A stretch of DNA of 64,000 nucleotides from Tateyamaria omphalii (GTDB lineage: Bacteria > Pseudomonadota > Alphaproteobacteria > Rhodobacterales > Rhodobacteraceae): positions 3,348,001 through 3,412,000 of the forward strand of contig NZ_CP019312.1 in assembly GCF_001969365.1 (NCBI RefSeq), given 5' to 3'. The notes under the pieces are model-generated. The model worked only from the letters and a program-made list of their open reading frames with translations, was not told the origin of the DNA and did not search any database. The stretch's first letter is position 1, and each line of letters starts with the position of its first letter. The translations under genes and the position numbers were made by a program. This document shows positions 27,148-36,114 of the stretch, piece by piece.

Positions 27148-27711
27148 TTACGGGTCGATCCAGCCTATGTTCCCGTCCTCGCGACGGTAGACTACGTTCA
27201 GCCCGTCTTTCCCTTCGTTCCGGAACACCAGCACAGGGGCGCCCGCCAATTCCATTTGCATGACCGCTTCACCGACCGAAAGGGATGGGATCTTGGTTTC
27301 CATCTCGGCCACGATCATCGGCTGCAGCGTCTCGGGCTCCGAGTCGTCTGCGCCTACGTCAGAAGCGAGGATATAAGAGGCCGCGCCGGAGAGTTCAACC
27401 GGCTGTGCGCGTTCCTTGTGATGGTCCTTGAGCCGCCGCTTGTAGCGGCGCAACTGCTTTTCCATCTTCTCCGAACAGCCGTCAAAAGCGGCATAGATTT
27501 CAGTGGCATGGGCCTTGGCCTGAGCCGTCAGGCCGGTGGACAGGTGCACCGTTGCTTCGCAGACGAATTCATGTGCTGACTTGGAAAACACCACCTGGGC
27601 GTTGGTCGGACGTTCGGCATATTTTTGGACAACCGCCCCCAAATCGTCCCGAACATGGGTTTGCAGCGCTTCGCCGATGTCGATCTGTTTGCCACTGATT
27701 TGATACTGCAT
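27148..27711 (-). CDS. hpf: Ribosome hibernation-promoting factor, long form
   Basis: ATG at 27711 with GGAGC upstream gives MQYQISGKQIDIGEALQTHV and 187 residues. The N-terminal ~100 residues are the S30AE fold that binds the mRNA/tRNA channel of the small subunit; the C-terminal domain (about 130-185, VVYRREDGNIGWIDP end) dimerises two 30S subunits into 100S particles. The length marks it as long HPF rather than the short gammaproteobacterial form. An FNR/Crp-like box lies about 100 bases upstream (27810-27823), suggesting regulation by oxygen or growth state. It sits between lptB and ptsN where many relatives also have rpoN. Confidence 0.93.
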   Translation of the reverse strand: MQYQISGKQIDIGEALQTHVRDDLGAVVQKYAERPTNAQVVFSKSAHEFVCEATVHLSTGLTAQAKAHATEIYAAFDGCSEKMEKQLRRYKRRLKDHHKERAQPVELSGAASYILASDVGADDSEPETLQPMIVAEMETKIPSLSVGEAVMQMELAGAPVLVFRNEGKDGLNVVYRREDGNIGWIDP

Positions 27712-27809
27712 TCTTGCTCCTTCTGATGTGTCCGCAATGCACGTGCACAAGCGCCGCGACCGTGGCGGCGCACATGCGTTCAGAATTGCGGAATAGGCCT
27801 GTTGTGACC

Positions 27810-27823
27810 CTGATCTATGTCAA
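27810..27823 (-). promoter_or_regulatory. FNR/Crp-family binding-site candidate upstream of hpf
   Basis: Read on the minus strand the sequence is TTGAC-ATAG-ATCAG, matching 8 of the 10 defined bases of the FNR consensus TTGAT-N4-ATCAA. Its centre is about 105 bases upstream of the hpf ATG. If it acts at -41.5, transcription would start near 27775, where AATTCT offers only a weak -10. Confidence 0.5.
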
Positions 27824-27942
27824 GACCCCTCGACGGGGCGACGATGTAGCAAATCTGGGACAGCGTAGAAGCCATGACCCTATTGCACGCCAAAAGTGCA
27901 CCTCGAGTCAATGAAAAGCGGATTGAACACGCATGCCGTTGC

Positions 27943-28701
27943 TCACCCGATACGGAAGTTTTCGCCCAAATAGACACGGCGCACATTCTCGTTTTGAACG
28001 ACGTCTTGAGGCGTTCCTGACATCAGAACTTGCCCGTCATGCAAGATGTACGCCCGATCCACAATCTCGAGTGTTTCGCGCACGTTATGGTCCGTGATCA
28101 GCACTCCAATGCCACGCTTCTTCAGATCAGCGACCAGATGGCGAATATCCCCGACCGAGATCGGATCAACCCCGGCAAAGGGTTCGTCCAACAGCAGATA
28201 TTTCGGATTGGCCGCCAATGAGCGCGCAATTTCAACCCGCCGCCGTTCGCCCCCTGACAGGGCCAGCGCGGGTGCGCGGCGCAAATGCTCGATCGAAAAC
28301 TCGCTCAACAACTCCTCAAGCCGTTCGCGCCGCTTGTGACGGTCCGGTTCGGTGATGTCGAGGATGGCAAGGATATTGTCCTGCACACTCAGGCCGCGAA
28401 AGATGCTCATTTCCTGAGGCAGATAGCCGATGCCCATCTGTGCACGCCGGTACATGGGCAGGCTGCTGACATCGGTCCCATCCAACGTGACGGTCCCTCC
28501 TTCGGCAGTCACCAACCCGGCCACGGCATAGAATGTGGTGGTCTTGCCCGACCCGTTCGGGCCCAGCAGTGCGACAACCTCGCCCCGGTTCAGTTCCATG
28601 GAAAAGTCACGGATCACCAGCTTCTTGCGGTAGGATTTCCTCAAGTGCGAAATGCGCAGTCCGGATGACCCCTCAGCCACTTTCAGATCTGGGGCCGCCA
28701 T
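27943..28701 (-). CDS. lptB: LPS export ABC transporter ATPase LptB
   Basis: This 252-residue ATPase powers extraction of lipopolysaccharide from the inner membrane by LptFG. Walker A GPNGSGKT is at 47-54, LSGGE signature at 148-152, Walker B LLLDEP at 169-174 and the H-loop histidine at 205 (TDHNV). The segment [14 protein letters not shown] is a hallmark of LptB. The start overlaps the lptA stop by one base (TGATG). lptF and lptG are not in the window, as is usual. The following 231 bases contain no gene I can support and an FNR-like box. Confidence 0.96.
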   Translation of the reverse strand: MAAPDLKVAEGSSGLRISHLRKSYRKKLVIRDFSMELNRGEVVALLGPNGSGKTTTFYAVAGLVTAEGGTVTLDGTDVSSLPMYRRAQMGIGYLPQEMSIFRGLSVQDNILAILDITEPDRHKRRERLEELLSEFSIEHLRRAPALALSGGERRRVEIARSLAANPKYLLLDEPFAGVDPISVGDIRHLVADLKKRGIGVLITDHNVRETLEIVDRAYILHDGQVLMSGTPQDVVQNENVRRVYLGENFRIG

Positions 28702-29189
28702 CAGTTGTTGCCAGTTTGCAGGATCGTTTTGACGCTGCCTTGCATGCGTGCGGTCCCGTCTTCGAGGTTGACCGTCATCCTTTCGGAAGCGATGGCGCTT
28801 TGCCCCTGGGTCAGCAGAACATCCCCCGTCATCACGATCAGTCCGGTGTCGATGCTGTAATCCGCACGCCGCGATTCGGCAGCGTCCGGACCGGACACCA
28901 GCGTGACTCCTCCCGTGGCTTCCATCCGTTCGATTCCAGCCTGGTCCTCACGGTAGATCACGAGAACGCGCGGGGCGGACAAGCGCATCTCGCCCTGGCC
29001 GATGACGACATTGCCTGTGAATACTGCTGCGCCTGTGTCCTGATCCACGTTCAGTTCATCCGCGCTGACCTCGACCGGGGCCGATGTGTCCTGTTGGATG
29101 GAGCCAAAGGCCACTTGCGTGCCCTGTGCATAAAGAGGTGAGATCAGACCCATCAGGATCAGGCAGGCTATGGCACGCAAAAAAGTCAC
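28701..29189 (-). CDS. lptA: LPS transport periplasmic bridge protein LptA
   Basis: This 162-residue protein has a signal peptide ([22 protein letters not shown]) and one OstA-like beta-jellyroll domain: [47 protein letters not shown] and [10 protein letters not shown]. It polymerises into the bridge that carries LPS across the periplasm to LptDE. It is 4 bases from lptC and overlaps lptB by one base, so lptC-lptA-lptB are one tightly coupled unit. Nothing is missing. Confidence 0.94.
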   Translation of the reverse strand: MTFLRAIACLILMGLISPLYAQGTQVAFGSIQQDTSAPVEVSADELNVDQDTGAAVFTGNVVIGQGEMRLSAPRVLVIYREDQAGIERMEATGGVTLVSGPDAAESRRADYSIDTGLIVMTGDVLLTQGQSAIASERMTVNLEDGTARMQGSVKTILQTGNN

Positions 29190-29193
29190 GGGT

Positions 29194-29793
29194 CTATTCT
29201 TCTTCCAAATCTTGTGGGCGGTATATCAACTTTACGCCGTTTGTGAAAATCAATTGGGCAGTCTCGCCGCCGTCGGGTTTTTCAAGCCGCATGTGCCCTG
29301 CCTTCAAAGTCCCGGACAGGCCAGTGCCGTTCACGGGCCCTGGCGATTCAACCGTCATCCTCTCGAAGTCGGTCAACAGCTCTTCGGAGTTCAGCTTGTA
29401 CCCGGTGGAAGTAGTGATCACGACATTGCCTTCCAGCGATGACGCGCCACGCATCATGTCAAATGCACCGCGATCCGAAAACAGCACCACGCGTGTGCCT
29501 CCAGCAAGGTCGATATGCGCGGCGAGGTCCGTAGCAGCGTTGTTCTGACCATCCGCCGTTGCCATCGTCCCGGCAGAGACGGAAATACGGTCGCCACTAC
29601 TGGACGTGCCGGAAAAGAATGGGGCCGTCACTTGCTGACCTTGCAGCCGTTCCTGGATCTCGGTCTCTGCAAAGGGGACGGACGACACCGGATCGATGTT
29701 GCGCGACAGCAGAAACAGTGTGGACAGCAGGGCAAGCGCCGCTAGGGGCAGCAGCACCTTGAGCCAGGCGACGAGCTTAGAATACCTGTCCAT
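29194..29793 (-). CDS. lptC: LPS export system protein LptC
   Basis: This 199-residue protein has one N-terminal membrane anchor (about residues 12-29, LLPLAALALLSTLFLLS) and a periplasmic OstA-type domain (LEGNVVITTSTGYKLNSEELL, GHMRLEKPD). It links LptBFG to the LptA bridge. It lies 9 bases after kdsD, so Kdo synthesis and LPS transport genes share an operon. The C-terminus (NGVKLIYRPQDLEEE) is normal for the family. Confidence 0.92.
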   Translation of the reverse strand: MDRYSKLVAWLKVLLPLAALALLSTLFLLSRNIDPVSSVPFAETEIQERLQGQQVTAPFFSGTSSSGDRISVSAGTMATADGQNNAATDLAAHIDLAGGTRVVLFSDRGAFDMMRGASSLEGNVVITTSTGYKLNSEELLTDFERMTVESPGPVNGTGLSGTLKAGHMRLEKPDGGETAQLIFTNGVKLIYRPQDLEEE

Positions 29794-29802
29794 GCCATGT
29801 CC

Positions 29803-30786
29803 TTACCCCAGTCCCACGCGCAAGCAGTCGTGGATGTGAATGAGACCCTTGGGCGTGCTGCCGTTGTTGTCCTCGGCCACGAACAAGCACGTCACCGATC
29901 TTTCACCTGCGCGCCCGTTCATGATGCTGACGGCTTCCTGTGCCAAGACATCCGGGCCGATTGTTCTTGGTGAGATGGTCATCACCTCCTTCGCCTTCAA
30001 GTCCAGCAAGCCGTTGCTCATGTGGCGCCGCAGGTCACCATCGGTGATGATCCCGACCAAACGGTCGGCTTCGTTCGTGATGCCCACAACGCCAAAACCC
30101 TTTTCGCTGATCTCAAGCAGTGCATCGGCCATCGTCGTGTCTTCTGTGACCAGCGGCATGGCTGCGCCTATGTGCATCAGGTCGGATACGCGGGCAAGCT
30201 GCGCGCCGAGTTTGCCACCGGGATGAAACTCGCGGAAATGTTCGGCGGTAAATTCCCGGTGCTCCATCAGTGCCACGGCCAGCGCATCACCCATCGCAAG
30301 CGTGAGTGTTGTAGACGTCGTCGGCACGACACCCGTGCCGCATGCCTCGCCCAGATCCGGCAATTGCAGGACGACATCGCATGCGACCCCCAATGCACTC
30401 TTCGGCGCCTTGGTGATCCCTATCAGCGGGATGTCGAACCGGCGCGAAAACGAGATCATGTTGGCCAGTTCCGGCGCCTCGCCCGAATTGGAAATGGCCA
30501 GCACAACGTCGGCCCGCGTCACCATGCCCAGATCGCCATGGCTTGCCTCTGCCGGGTGTACGAATTGCGCCGGTGTTCCGGTGCTGGCCAGTGTTGCCGC
30601 GATCTTGCGCGCGATATGGCCGGATTTGCCGATCCCCGTGACGATCACACGGCCCGATGCGTTCAGAAGAACGTCAATGGCAGTGCGAAACCTGTCATCC
30701 AGCCCGTCGGCCAGAACGCCAAGCGCCTCGGCCTCGGTCCGAATCACGCGGCGCGCGGTGTCGAGAAAGGGCGTCTTGCTGTTCAT
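29803..30786 (-). CDS. kdsD: D-arabinose-5-phosphate isomerase (KdsD/KpsF type)
   Basis: ATG at 30786 overlaps the rnd stop by 4 bases and gives 327 residues. An N-terminal SIS domain (VTGIGKSGHIARKIAATLAS, HPAEASHGDLGM, ISNSGEAPEL) is followed by two CBS domains (from about residue 205, MPLVTEDTTMADALLEI). The enzyme converts ribulose 5-phosphate to arabinose 5-phosphate, the first step to Kdo. It therefore connects to kdsB at 17.3 kb and to LPS transport genes just downstream. The capsule-type paralogue KpsF has the same architecture, so LPS versus capsule use is not settled. Confidence 0.93.
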   Translation of the reverse strand: MNSKTPFLDTARRVIRTEAEALGVLADGLDDRFRTAIDVLLNASGRVIVTGIGKSGHIARKIAATLASTGTPAQFVHPAEASHGDLGMVTRADVVLAISNSGEAPELANMISFSRRFDIPLIGITKAPKSALGVACDVVLQLPDLGEACGTGVVPTTSTTLTLAMGDALAVALMEHREFTAEHFREFHPGGKLGAQLARVSDLMHIGAAMPLVTEDTTMADALLEISEKGFGVVGITNEADRLVGIITDGDLRRHMSNGLLDLKAKEVMTISPRTIGPDVLAQEAVSIMNGRAGERSVTCLFVAEDNNGSTPKGLIHIHDCLRVGLG

Positions 30787-31397
30787 GAGTGGGCAAAGAT
30801 GTCCGTCTCGGGCCATCCCGCAAGATCAAGGCGGGCCCGCATCGGCAGAAAGTCGAAACAGGCCTGCGCGATCTCCATCCGCCCTTCACGTTCCAGCCGC
30901 TCGTTCAGCACGACGCGCAGTTTGTGCAGGTACAGCACGTCTGATGCCGCATATTCCAATTGTGCATCCGTCAGCGTGTCGGCGCCCCAGTCGCTGGATT
31001 GCTGCTGCTTCGAAATGTCGATGCCCAGCATTTCCTGCAACAGGTTTTTCAGCCCGTGCCGGTCGGTATAGGTGCGGATCAGGCGGCTTGCGATCTTGGT
31101 GCAATAGACAGGCGCTGTGACAGCGCCAAAGGCGTTCAGCATGGCCGCGATGTCAAAGCGGCCAAAGTGAAACAGCTTGAGCACATCGGGGTCTTCAAGC
31201 AGGCGGCACAGGTTCGGTGCTTCGGTCTGGCCCAGCTTGATCTGGACGATATGCGCGTTGCCGTCGCCGCCCGAAAGCTGCACGACGCACAGCCGGTCAC
31301 GGTGGGGATTCAGACCCATGGTTTCGCAGTCAATGGCCACGACAGGCCCTAGATCAAGGTCGTCCGGCAGGTCGGAAATATGCAAATGGTTCGTCAT
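30783..31397 (-). CDS. Short ribonuclease D-like 3'-5' exonuclease
   Basis: This 204-residue protein is a DEDDy exonuclease domain only: Asp23 and Glu25 in AIDCETMG, an Asp in FHFGRFDIAAML, and AASDVLYLHKL with the last acidic residue. The HRDC domains that make E. coli RNase D about 375 residues long are absent; short versions are common in alphaproteobacteria. It should trim 3' ends of structured RNAs or DNA. It overlaps kdsD by 4 bases and heads the kdsD-lpt run, although its role there is not obvious. Confidence 0.87.
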   Translation of the reverse strand: MTNHLHISDLPDDLDLGPVVAIDCETMGLNPHRDRLCVVQLSGGDGNAHIVQIKLGQTEAPNLCRLLEDPDVLKLFHFGRFDIAAMLNAFGAVTAPVYCTKIASRLIRTYTDRHGLKNLLQEMLGIDISKQQQSSDWGADTLTDAQLEYAASDVLYLHKLRVVLNERLEREGRMEIAQACFDFLPMRARLDLAGWPETDIFAHS

Positions 31398-31439
31398 GGG
31401 CCCGCTATAACGCGCGTTGACCAGTTGGGAAAGCCGGGT

Positions 31440-32186
31440 TTAGGCAGGTTTGATCGTATCCAAATCGGGGCGCGGATAGCGGTTGAGCAGGTTCAGAACG
31501 AGGGCTCGGCAATCATGCCCGCGCCAATCGGCAGAATGCGCGGCCCGTGGCAAATGCGGGTGCTTCAACGTCAGCCGCCGCCACGCATGCACGATCAGGA
31601 CGCGCAGGGCCGCGATTTGGATCGGGTTCAGCCCATTGTCCAGCTCTTCGGCTATGTTAACGAGGACCGCGTGCAGGGACTTGTACGCATCGCGCATCGT
31701 CTCCGTCTCGATCTGAGGACCCAGCCAGTTCGGCAGGCTGTCCGGGGTCAAACGCATTGCGTCCGACGGCAGCGGTTGGGCCGGATTGCACAGGAACACG
31801 CGGGGCGCGACTTGCGCGAATGCAGTGAGGTCCAGATCCACCATCCCGTGCGTCAGAACAACGACGGCCTCGCTTGTCTGATCGTCTCCGTAAATGCGTC
31901 CACGCGCGGCATCACTGTCCGTCCGACCCTTGGGAGTCAGGCTGTGCAGACTGTTGCGCCCCTTCTTGACCGACGTGACCCACCCGTCGCTGCGCAAGCG
32001 GTGCAGGGCGACACGCGACGCTTCGGGCTTGATCCCGATCTCTGCCATGACGGCAGACAACGTCGGCCCATCCAGTGGCCGGTCCGGTGCCAGGTCGCCA
32101 AAAACAGTCACTAACAGGGACCAAACCCGCAAGGGGCCAAGGTCACTCAGGCTGCGCAGCGCTTCGGAATAGGTGTCAGTGGGCAT
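31440..32186 (-). CDS. paaX: PaaX-family transcriptional repressor of phenylacetate catabolism
   Basis: The 248-residue protein has an N-terminal winged helix (about residues 15-80, LSAVMAEIGIKPEASRVALHRLRSDGWV) and a PaaX-type C-terminal region (DWRGHDCRALVLNLLNRY). PaaX represses paa genes until phenylacetyl-CoA binds. Here it is the last gene of the operon it presumably controls, overlapping the end of paaZ by 11 bases, whereas in E. coli it is a separate unit. It is shorter than E. coli PaaX (about 316 residues). The ligand is inferred from context. Confidence 0.87.
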   Translation of the reverse strand: MPTDTYSEALRSLSDLGPLRVWSLLVTVFGDLAPDRPLDGPTLSAVMAEIGIKPEASRVALHRLRSDGWVTSVKKGRNSLHSLTPKGRTDSDAARGRIYGDDQTSEAVVVLTHGMVDLDLTAFAQVAPRVFLCNPAQPLPSDAMRLTPDSLPNWLGPQIETETMRDAYKSLHAVLVNIAEELDNGLNPIQIAALRVLIVHAWRRLTLKHPHLPRAAHSADWRGHDCRALVLNLLNRYPRPDLDTIKPA

Positions 32187-34191
32187 TCATGGTCAGCAGT
32201 TCGTACTCAGCCACCACATCATCATCTTGGGTGGTCAATGTCACGTGCCAACGGACCTCGCCGTATTCATCGTTGCGCGGCGTCTTGGCCTTGACCGTCA
32301 GGCGCACCTTGATGCTGTCGCCCGCCTCAACCGGCTTCATGAAGCGCAGATTGTCGAGGCCTGTATTGGCAAGCACCGGCCCCGGATCGGGCTGCACGAA
32401 CAAACCTGCCGCAAAGCTAAGCAGCAGATAGCCATGCGCCACACGGCCCGGAAAGAACGGGTTCGCTTTGGCCGCGTCGTTGTCCATGTGCGCATAGAAC
32501 GTGTCGCCGGTGAAATGGGCAAAGGTCTCGATATCGTCGAGCGTGATCTTGCGCGATGGGCTGTTGAACGTGTCGCCCAGCACCAGATCGCCAAAGGGCC
32601 GCCTAAATGGATGCGGTTTGTCCGCCGCCTCCGCCGCCCCTGGTACCCATCGCTGCCCGATGCTCGTCAGGATGTCCGGGCTGCCCTGAATGGCTGTGCG
32701 CTGCATATAGTGTTTGACCGCACGAATACCGCCCAGCTCTTCGCCACCACCAGCCCGCCCTGGCCCGCCATGCACCATATGCGGCAGGGGCGCACCGTGC
32801 CCCGTCGCCTCTGCCATGCTGTCGCGGTTGTTGAAGTAGAGCCGCCCGTGGAACGCGGCTGAGGCCATAGTGATCTCGCGTGCCACATCGCCATCATGGG
32901 TGATGACCGATGCCACCAGCGAGCCCTTGCCCCGGTTCAGCAGCGCCGCGGCATGGTTCAGATCGCGGTATGGCATAACGGTCGACACGGGGCCGAACGC
33001 TTCGACATCATGCACGGCCTGTGCGGCATCCGGGTCGGCACAGTGAAACAACATGGGCGGCAGAAACGCGCCCCGGCTGTCGGACATCGCGAAATCAGCG
33101 GGATCGCCGAACACCCGCTCCGCCTCTGCCCCGATCTGTTCCACCTTCTCTATAACGTCGTTTTTCTGCGTGTTAGAGACCAGTGCGCCCATTTTTGTGC
33201 CCTCAGCCCGAGGGTCACCAATGGTCACGTTGGCCAGCCGCTGCTTGATCGCGGCGATCACGGCTTCCACATGCGCTTCGGGCACCATGATCCGCCGGAT
33301 GGCCGTACACTTCTGCCCGGCCTTGGCCGTCATCTCGCGCTGCACTTCGTTCACGAACAGATCGAACTCGGGCGTGCCCGGCCCCGCATCCGGTCCAAGA
33401 ACCGACGCATTCAAACTGTCCTGCTCCGCTGTGAACCTCACCGCGTTGTTCAGGAGGTTTGGATTGCCCCGCAGCCCGCGCGCGGTGTCTGCCGAGCCGG
33501 TAAATGTCACCACATCCTGACAATCCAGATGGTCCAGCAAATCGCCCACACCACCCGACACCAGCTGCAACGCACCGTCAGGCAGATAGCCGCTGCCGAT
33601 CATCAGCCGCACGCACGCCTCGGTCACATAGGACGTCGCTGTCGCCGGTTTGACGATGGCAGGCACGCCGGCCAGCAAGGTCGGCGCGACCTTTTCCAGC
33701 ATACCCCAGACTGGGAAGTTGAAGGCATTGATGTGCACCGCCACCCCCTGCAACGGGGTACAGATGTGCTGGCCAAAGAATTGACCGCCCCGCCCCAATT
33801 GCTCGGGCGGGCCGTCGAGATACACCTGTGCATCCGGCATCTCGCGCCGCCCTTTCGAGGCAAAAACCAGCATCGTGCCGATGCCCCCATCCACGTCGAT
33901 CAGGTGGTCCGCCTGCGTGGCGCCCGTGTCAAAGCTGAGGTCATACAGCGCCTGCCGATGCTCTCGCAGGTACAGCGCCAGCGCCTTCAGCATCTTGGCG
34001 CGCTCATGAAATTTCATCGCCCGCAGGGCCGGGCCGCCCACATCGCGTGCATAGGCGCGCATGCCCCGCACATCCAACGCGTCGTTCCCCGCCTCGGCAA
34101 TCACATCACCGGTGACGGCGCTGGCAATGGGCCGCGCGCCAAGCCCCGGCGGCACCCACGCCCCCGCGGCAAACGAATGAACCTGGCGCAT
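32176..34191 (-). CDS. paaZ: Bifunctional oxepin-CoA hydrolase / 3-oxo-5,6-dehydrosuberyl-CoA semialdehyde dehydrogenase PaaZ
   Basis: This 671-residue fusion opens the seven-membered oxepin ring and oxidises the resulting aldehyde. Residues 1 to about 520 are an aldehyde dehydrogenase with the general-base Glu in FTAEQDSLN and the nucleophile Cys in [11 protein letters not shown]. The C-terminal ~150 residues are an R-hydratase (MaoC) domain with [19 protein letters not shown] and the [13 protein letters not shown] motif. Both active sites look intact, which suggests the catabolic enzyme rather than a dehydrogenase-dead form that diverts the intermediate to tropone compounds. It lies 9 bases after paaE. 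Confidence 0.95.
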   Translation of the reverse strand: MRQVHSFAAGAWVPPGLGARPIASAVTGDVIAEAGNDALDVRGMRAYARDVGGPALRAMKFHERAKMLKALALYLREHRQALYDLSFDTGATQADHLIDVDGGIGTMLVFASKGRREMPDAQVYLDGPPEQLGRGGQFFGQHICTPLQGVAVHINAFNFPVWGMLEKVAPTLLAGVPAIVKPATATSYVTEACVRLMIGSGYLPDGALQLVSGGVGDLLDHLDCQDVVTFTGSADTARGLRGNPNLLNNAVRFTAEQDSLNASVLGPDAGPGTPEFDLFVNEVQREMTAKAGQKCTAIRRIMVPEAHVEAVIAAIKQRLANVTIGDPRAEGTKMGALVSNTQKNDVIEKVEQIGAEAERVFGDPADFAMSDSRGAFLPPMLFHCADPDAAQAVHDVEAFGPVSTVMPYRDLNHAAALLNRGKGSLVASVITHDGDVAREITMASAAFHGRLYFNNRDSMAEATGHGAPLPHMVHGGPGRAGGGEELGGIRAVKHYMQRTAIQGSPDILTSIGQRWVPGAAEAADKPHPFRRPFGDLVLGDTFNSPSRKITLDDIETFAHFTGDTFYAHMDNDAAKANPFFPGRVAHGYLLLSFAAGLFVQPDPGPVLANTGLDNLRFMKPVEAGDSIKVRLTVKAKTPRNDEYGEVRWHVTLTTQDDDVVAEYELLTMNAH

Positions 34192-34200
34192 GATGGCCCC

Positions 34201-35265
34201 CTAGTGTTGATCGTAGTCGATGTTGAGCGTGTCGCTGATGGGATAACACTGACAGGTCAGAACGAACCCAGCCTCAACCTCGTAATCCTCAAGCGCGTGG
34301 TTGGTCAGCATCTCGTACTCGCCTTGCGTCACCTTGGCCTTGCAGGTCGAACAAACACCCGCTTTGCAAGCAAATGGCGCGTCGAGAGCATTGGCCAAAG
34401 CAGTCTCTAACACCGAGGTATCCTTGGCCATCTCCATCTGATGGGTCGTACCGTCGAGGGTAATCTGCACCGTCGTCTCCGACGCACCTGCGGCCCGCGC
34501 ACTCACGGCCTGTTTGGCGAGGCGCCCCTGTTGACCCGCGCCAAACAGCTCGAACTTGATCTGATCCTTTGTCAGACCATGCGCCTCCAACGCTTCGGCA
34601 ATGGCCAGCATCATCGGCTCCGGCCCGCAGATAAAGGCGGTGTCGACCGCTGCAATATTGATCCAGGACTTGAACAGCAGCGCGCATTTTTCCTGATCCA
34701 CCCGGCCCGAGAACAGGTCTATGTCCTGCCCGGTTTCCAGCACATGGATCAGGGTCAGCCGCCCCATATAGCGGTTCTTCAGATCTTCCAGTTCCTCGCG
34801 GAACATGATCGTGTGGACCGCGCGATTGGCGTAAATGAGGGTAAAGGTGCTGTCCGGCTCACGCGCCAGCACCGTTTTCAGGATCGACAGGACGGGGGTA
34901 ATCCCCGATCCGCCCGCAAAGCCCAGGTACGACTTGCCCCTGTTAGGCTCTATTTCAGTATAGAAACTGCCCATTGGTGGCATCGCCTTCAGCGTATCGC
35001 CGACCTTCAATGCGGTGTTGGCAAAAGTCGAAAACGCGCCTCCATCCACCCGCTTGATCCCCACCTGCAACCGACCGTCATCAAGGCCCGCGCAGATCGA
35101 ATAGTTCCGACGCAGCTCCGTCCCTTCGAAATCCTGTTTGAAGGTCAGGTACTGCCCCTGGACAAAGCGAAACGCCTCCGGGTCATCTGGTTGCAACGTC
35201 AGCACCACCGCATCACGGATGGTGCGGTGAATATCGGTCACTTTCAGGGTATAAAACTGCGCCAT
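34201..35265 (-). CDS. paaE: Phenylacetyl-CoA epoxidase reductase subunit PaaE
   Basis: This 354-residue protein passes electrons from NADPH to the di-iron epoxidase. The N-terminal two thirds are a ferredoxin reductase (FAD motif RNYSICAG, NAD motif GFAGGSGITPVLSI). The C-terminus is a plant-type [2Fe-2S] domain with CKAGVCSTCK and a distal Cys in LTCQCYP. The order reductase-then-ferredoxin is normal for PaaE. It lies 9 bases downstream of a small NTF2-like gene that separates it from paaD. Confidence 0.95.
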   Translation of the reverse strand: MAQFYTLKVTDIHRTIRDAVVLTLQPDDPEAFRFVQGQYLTFKQDFEGTELRRNYSICAGLDDGRLQVGIKRVDGGAFSTFANTALKVGDTLKAMPPMGSFYTEIEPNRGKSYLGFAGGSGITPVLSILKTVLAREPDSTFTLIYANRAVHTIMFREELEDLKNRYMGRLTLIHVLETGQDIDLFSGRVDQEKCALLFKSWINIAAVDTAFICGPEPMMLAIAEALEAHGLTKDQIKFELFGAGQQGRLAKQAVSARAAGASETTVQITLDGTTHQMEMAKDTSVLETALANALDAPFACKAGVCSTCKAKVTQGEYEMLTNHALEDYEVEAGFVLTCQCYPISDTLNIDYDQH

Positions 35266-35274
35266 GATCTGCGG

Positions 35275-35631
35275 TCAGTAGTGTCGGAACAATTTGGCTG
35301 ACAAACGCCACGTGCCGTCGTCGAGCTGCACAATCTGGAAATGGTTGTCGAACGACATGCCTAGCAGGTTCTGCTCCTTGATCGACGCTGTAGCGATCTT
35401 GTCATCGACTTGCAGCGCAGTGACCTCGGCACGGTAGTCGTCGCCAACCTCATTCGCCTCAAGCGCGCCGTAGAAAGGCTCTGGGCTGCCGTGCAGCAGG
35501 TCAGGCCCGAGCCAACCGGTCATGATTGCATCGTCTTGAAAGATGGATTTCAACAGGTCGATGTCCCGCGTCTTGGTGCCTGTGATATAGGCTTTGACCA
35601 CGGCCTTGGGTGATGCTGTCGCTTCGGTCAT
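35275..35631 (-). CDS. NTF2/SnoaL-like small protein inside the paa operon
   Basis: This 118-residue protein has the cone-shaped NTF2-like pattern: an N-terminal helix (AVVKAYITGTKTRDIDLLKSIF), FQDDAIMTGWLGPDLLHGSP and a run of beta strands (ATASIKEQNLLGMSFDNHFQ, DGTWRLSAKLF). It is nearest to the lumazine-binding-like nuclear transport factor group. No catalytic residues can be assigned. It sits between paaD and paaE with gaps of 15 and 9 bases, so it is transcribed with the epoxidase genes. It is not part of the canonical paaABCDE set; it might protect against, or remove, the reactive epoxide or oxepin, but that is conjecture. Confidence 0.8.
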   Translation of the reverse strand: MTEATASPKAVVKAYITGTKTRDIDLLKSIFQDDAIMTGWLGPDLLHGSPEPFYGALEANEVGDDYRAEVTALQVDDKIATASIKEQNLLGMSFDNHFQIVQLDDGTWRLSAKLFRHY

Positions 35632-35646
35632 CGCTACTGGCTCCTT

Positions 35647-36114
35647 TCAAATGCACTTGAAGTAGTCAAAGGGTTCCAGGCAGTCGGTGCAGCGCCATTG
35701 CGCTTTGCACGGGGTCGATCCGAACTGGCTGATCTTTTCGACGTTCTCAGACCGACAATGCGGGCAGCGTTTCGGCCCACCCGCCGGTTGCGGTGGCGCG
35801 ATGCCATAGCGTTCCAGCTTGGCCTTGCCGGTGTCGGTCATCCAATCAGTTGTCCAAGGCGGCGCAATCTGCCTTTTTAGAGACAGGTTTTCGATCCCTT
35901 GAGCCCGCAACGCCGCCTCAATCTCCATGTTGATGATGCTGGTCGCCGGGCAACCGGAATAGGTGGGTGTCACGGTCACTTCCAGAGTGTCGCCCAACCA
36001 TTGCACATCGCGGATGATCCCCAGATCGACCAGAGAGATCACGGGAATTTCCGGGTCCGGCACAGCCGCCAGCCAGATCCAGACTTCATCCACAGAGGCG
36101 CGCGTCGTCACCAT
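35647..36114 (-). CDS. paaD: Phenylacetyl-CoA epoxidase assembly protein PaaD
   Basis: This 155-residue protein has an N-terminal DUF59/MIP18 domain (VPDPEIPVISLVDLGIIRDV, TPTYSGCPATSIINMEIE) and a C-terminal zinc-ribbon-like cysteine cluster (CPHCRSENVE, CRCTDC-like segment ending FDYFKCI). PaaD is needed for maturation of the epoxidase, probably for Fe-S insertion into PaaE. It overlaps paaC by 7 bases. All expected motifs are present. Confidence 0.94.
   Translation of the reverse strand: MVTTRASVDEVWIWLAAVPDPEIPVISLVDLGIIRDVQWLGDTLEVTVTPTYSGCPATSIINMEIEAALRAQGIENLSLKRQIAPPWTTDWMTDTGKAKLERYGIAPPQPAGGPKRCPHCRSENVEKISQFGSTPCKAQWRCTDCLEPFDYFKCI

Noticed and set aside
27714..27986. Small open frames on both strands between lptB and hpf
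   Set aside because: Neither has a convincing ribosome-binding site, and the region is better explained as a promoter and leader with an FNR-type box.
32176..34191. PaaZ as a tropodithietic-acid biosynthesis variant
   Set aside because: The aldehyde-dehydrogenase Glu and Cys and the hydratase motifs are all present, and no tda genes are nearby, so the catabolic enzyme is the simpler reading.
32896..34410. A 504-codon open frame on the + strand across paaZ
   Set aside because: It is antisense to paaZ, whose motifs and active sites are intact. Its translation is rich in His, Arg and Gln without any domain, as expected for the shadow of a GC-rich gene.
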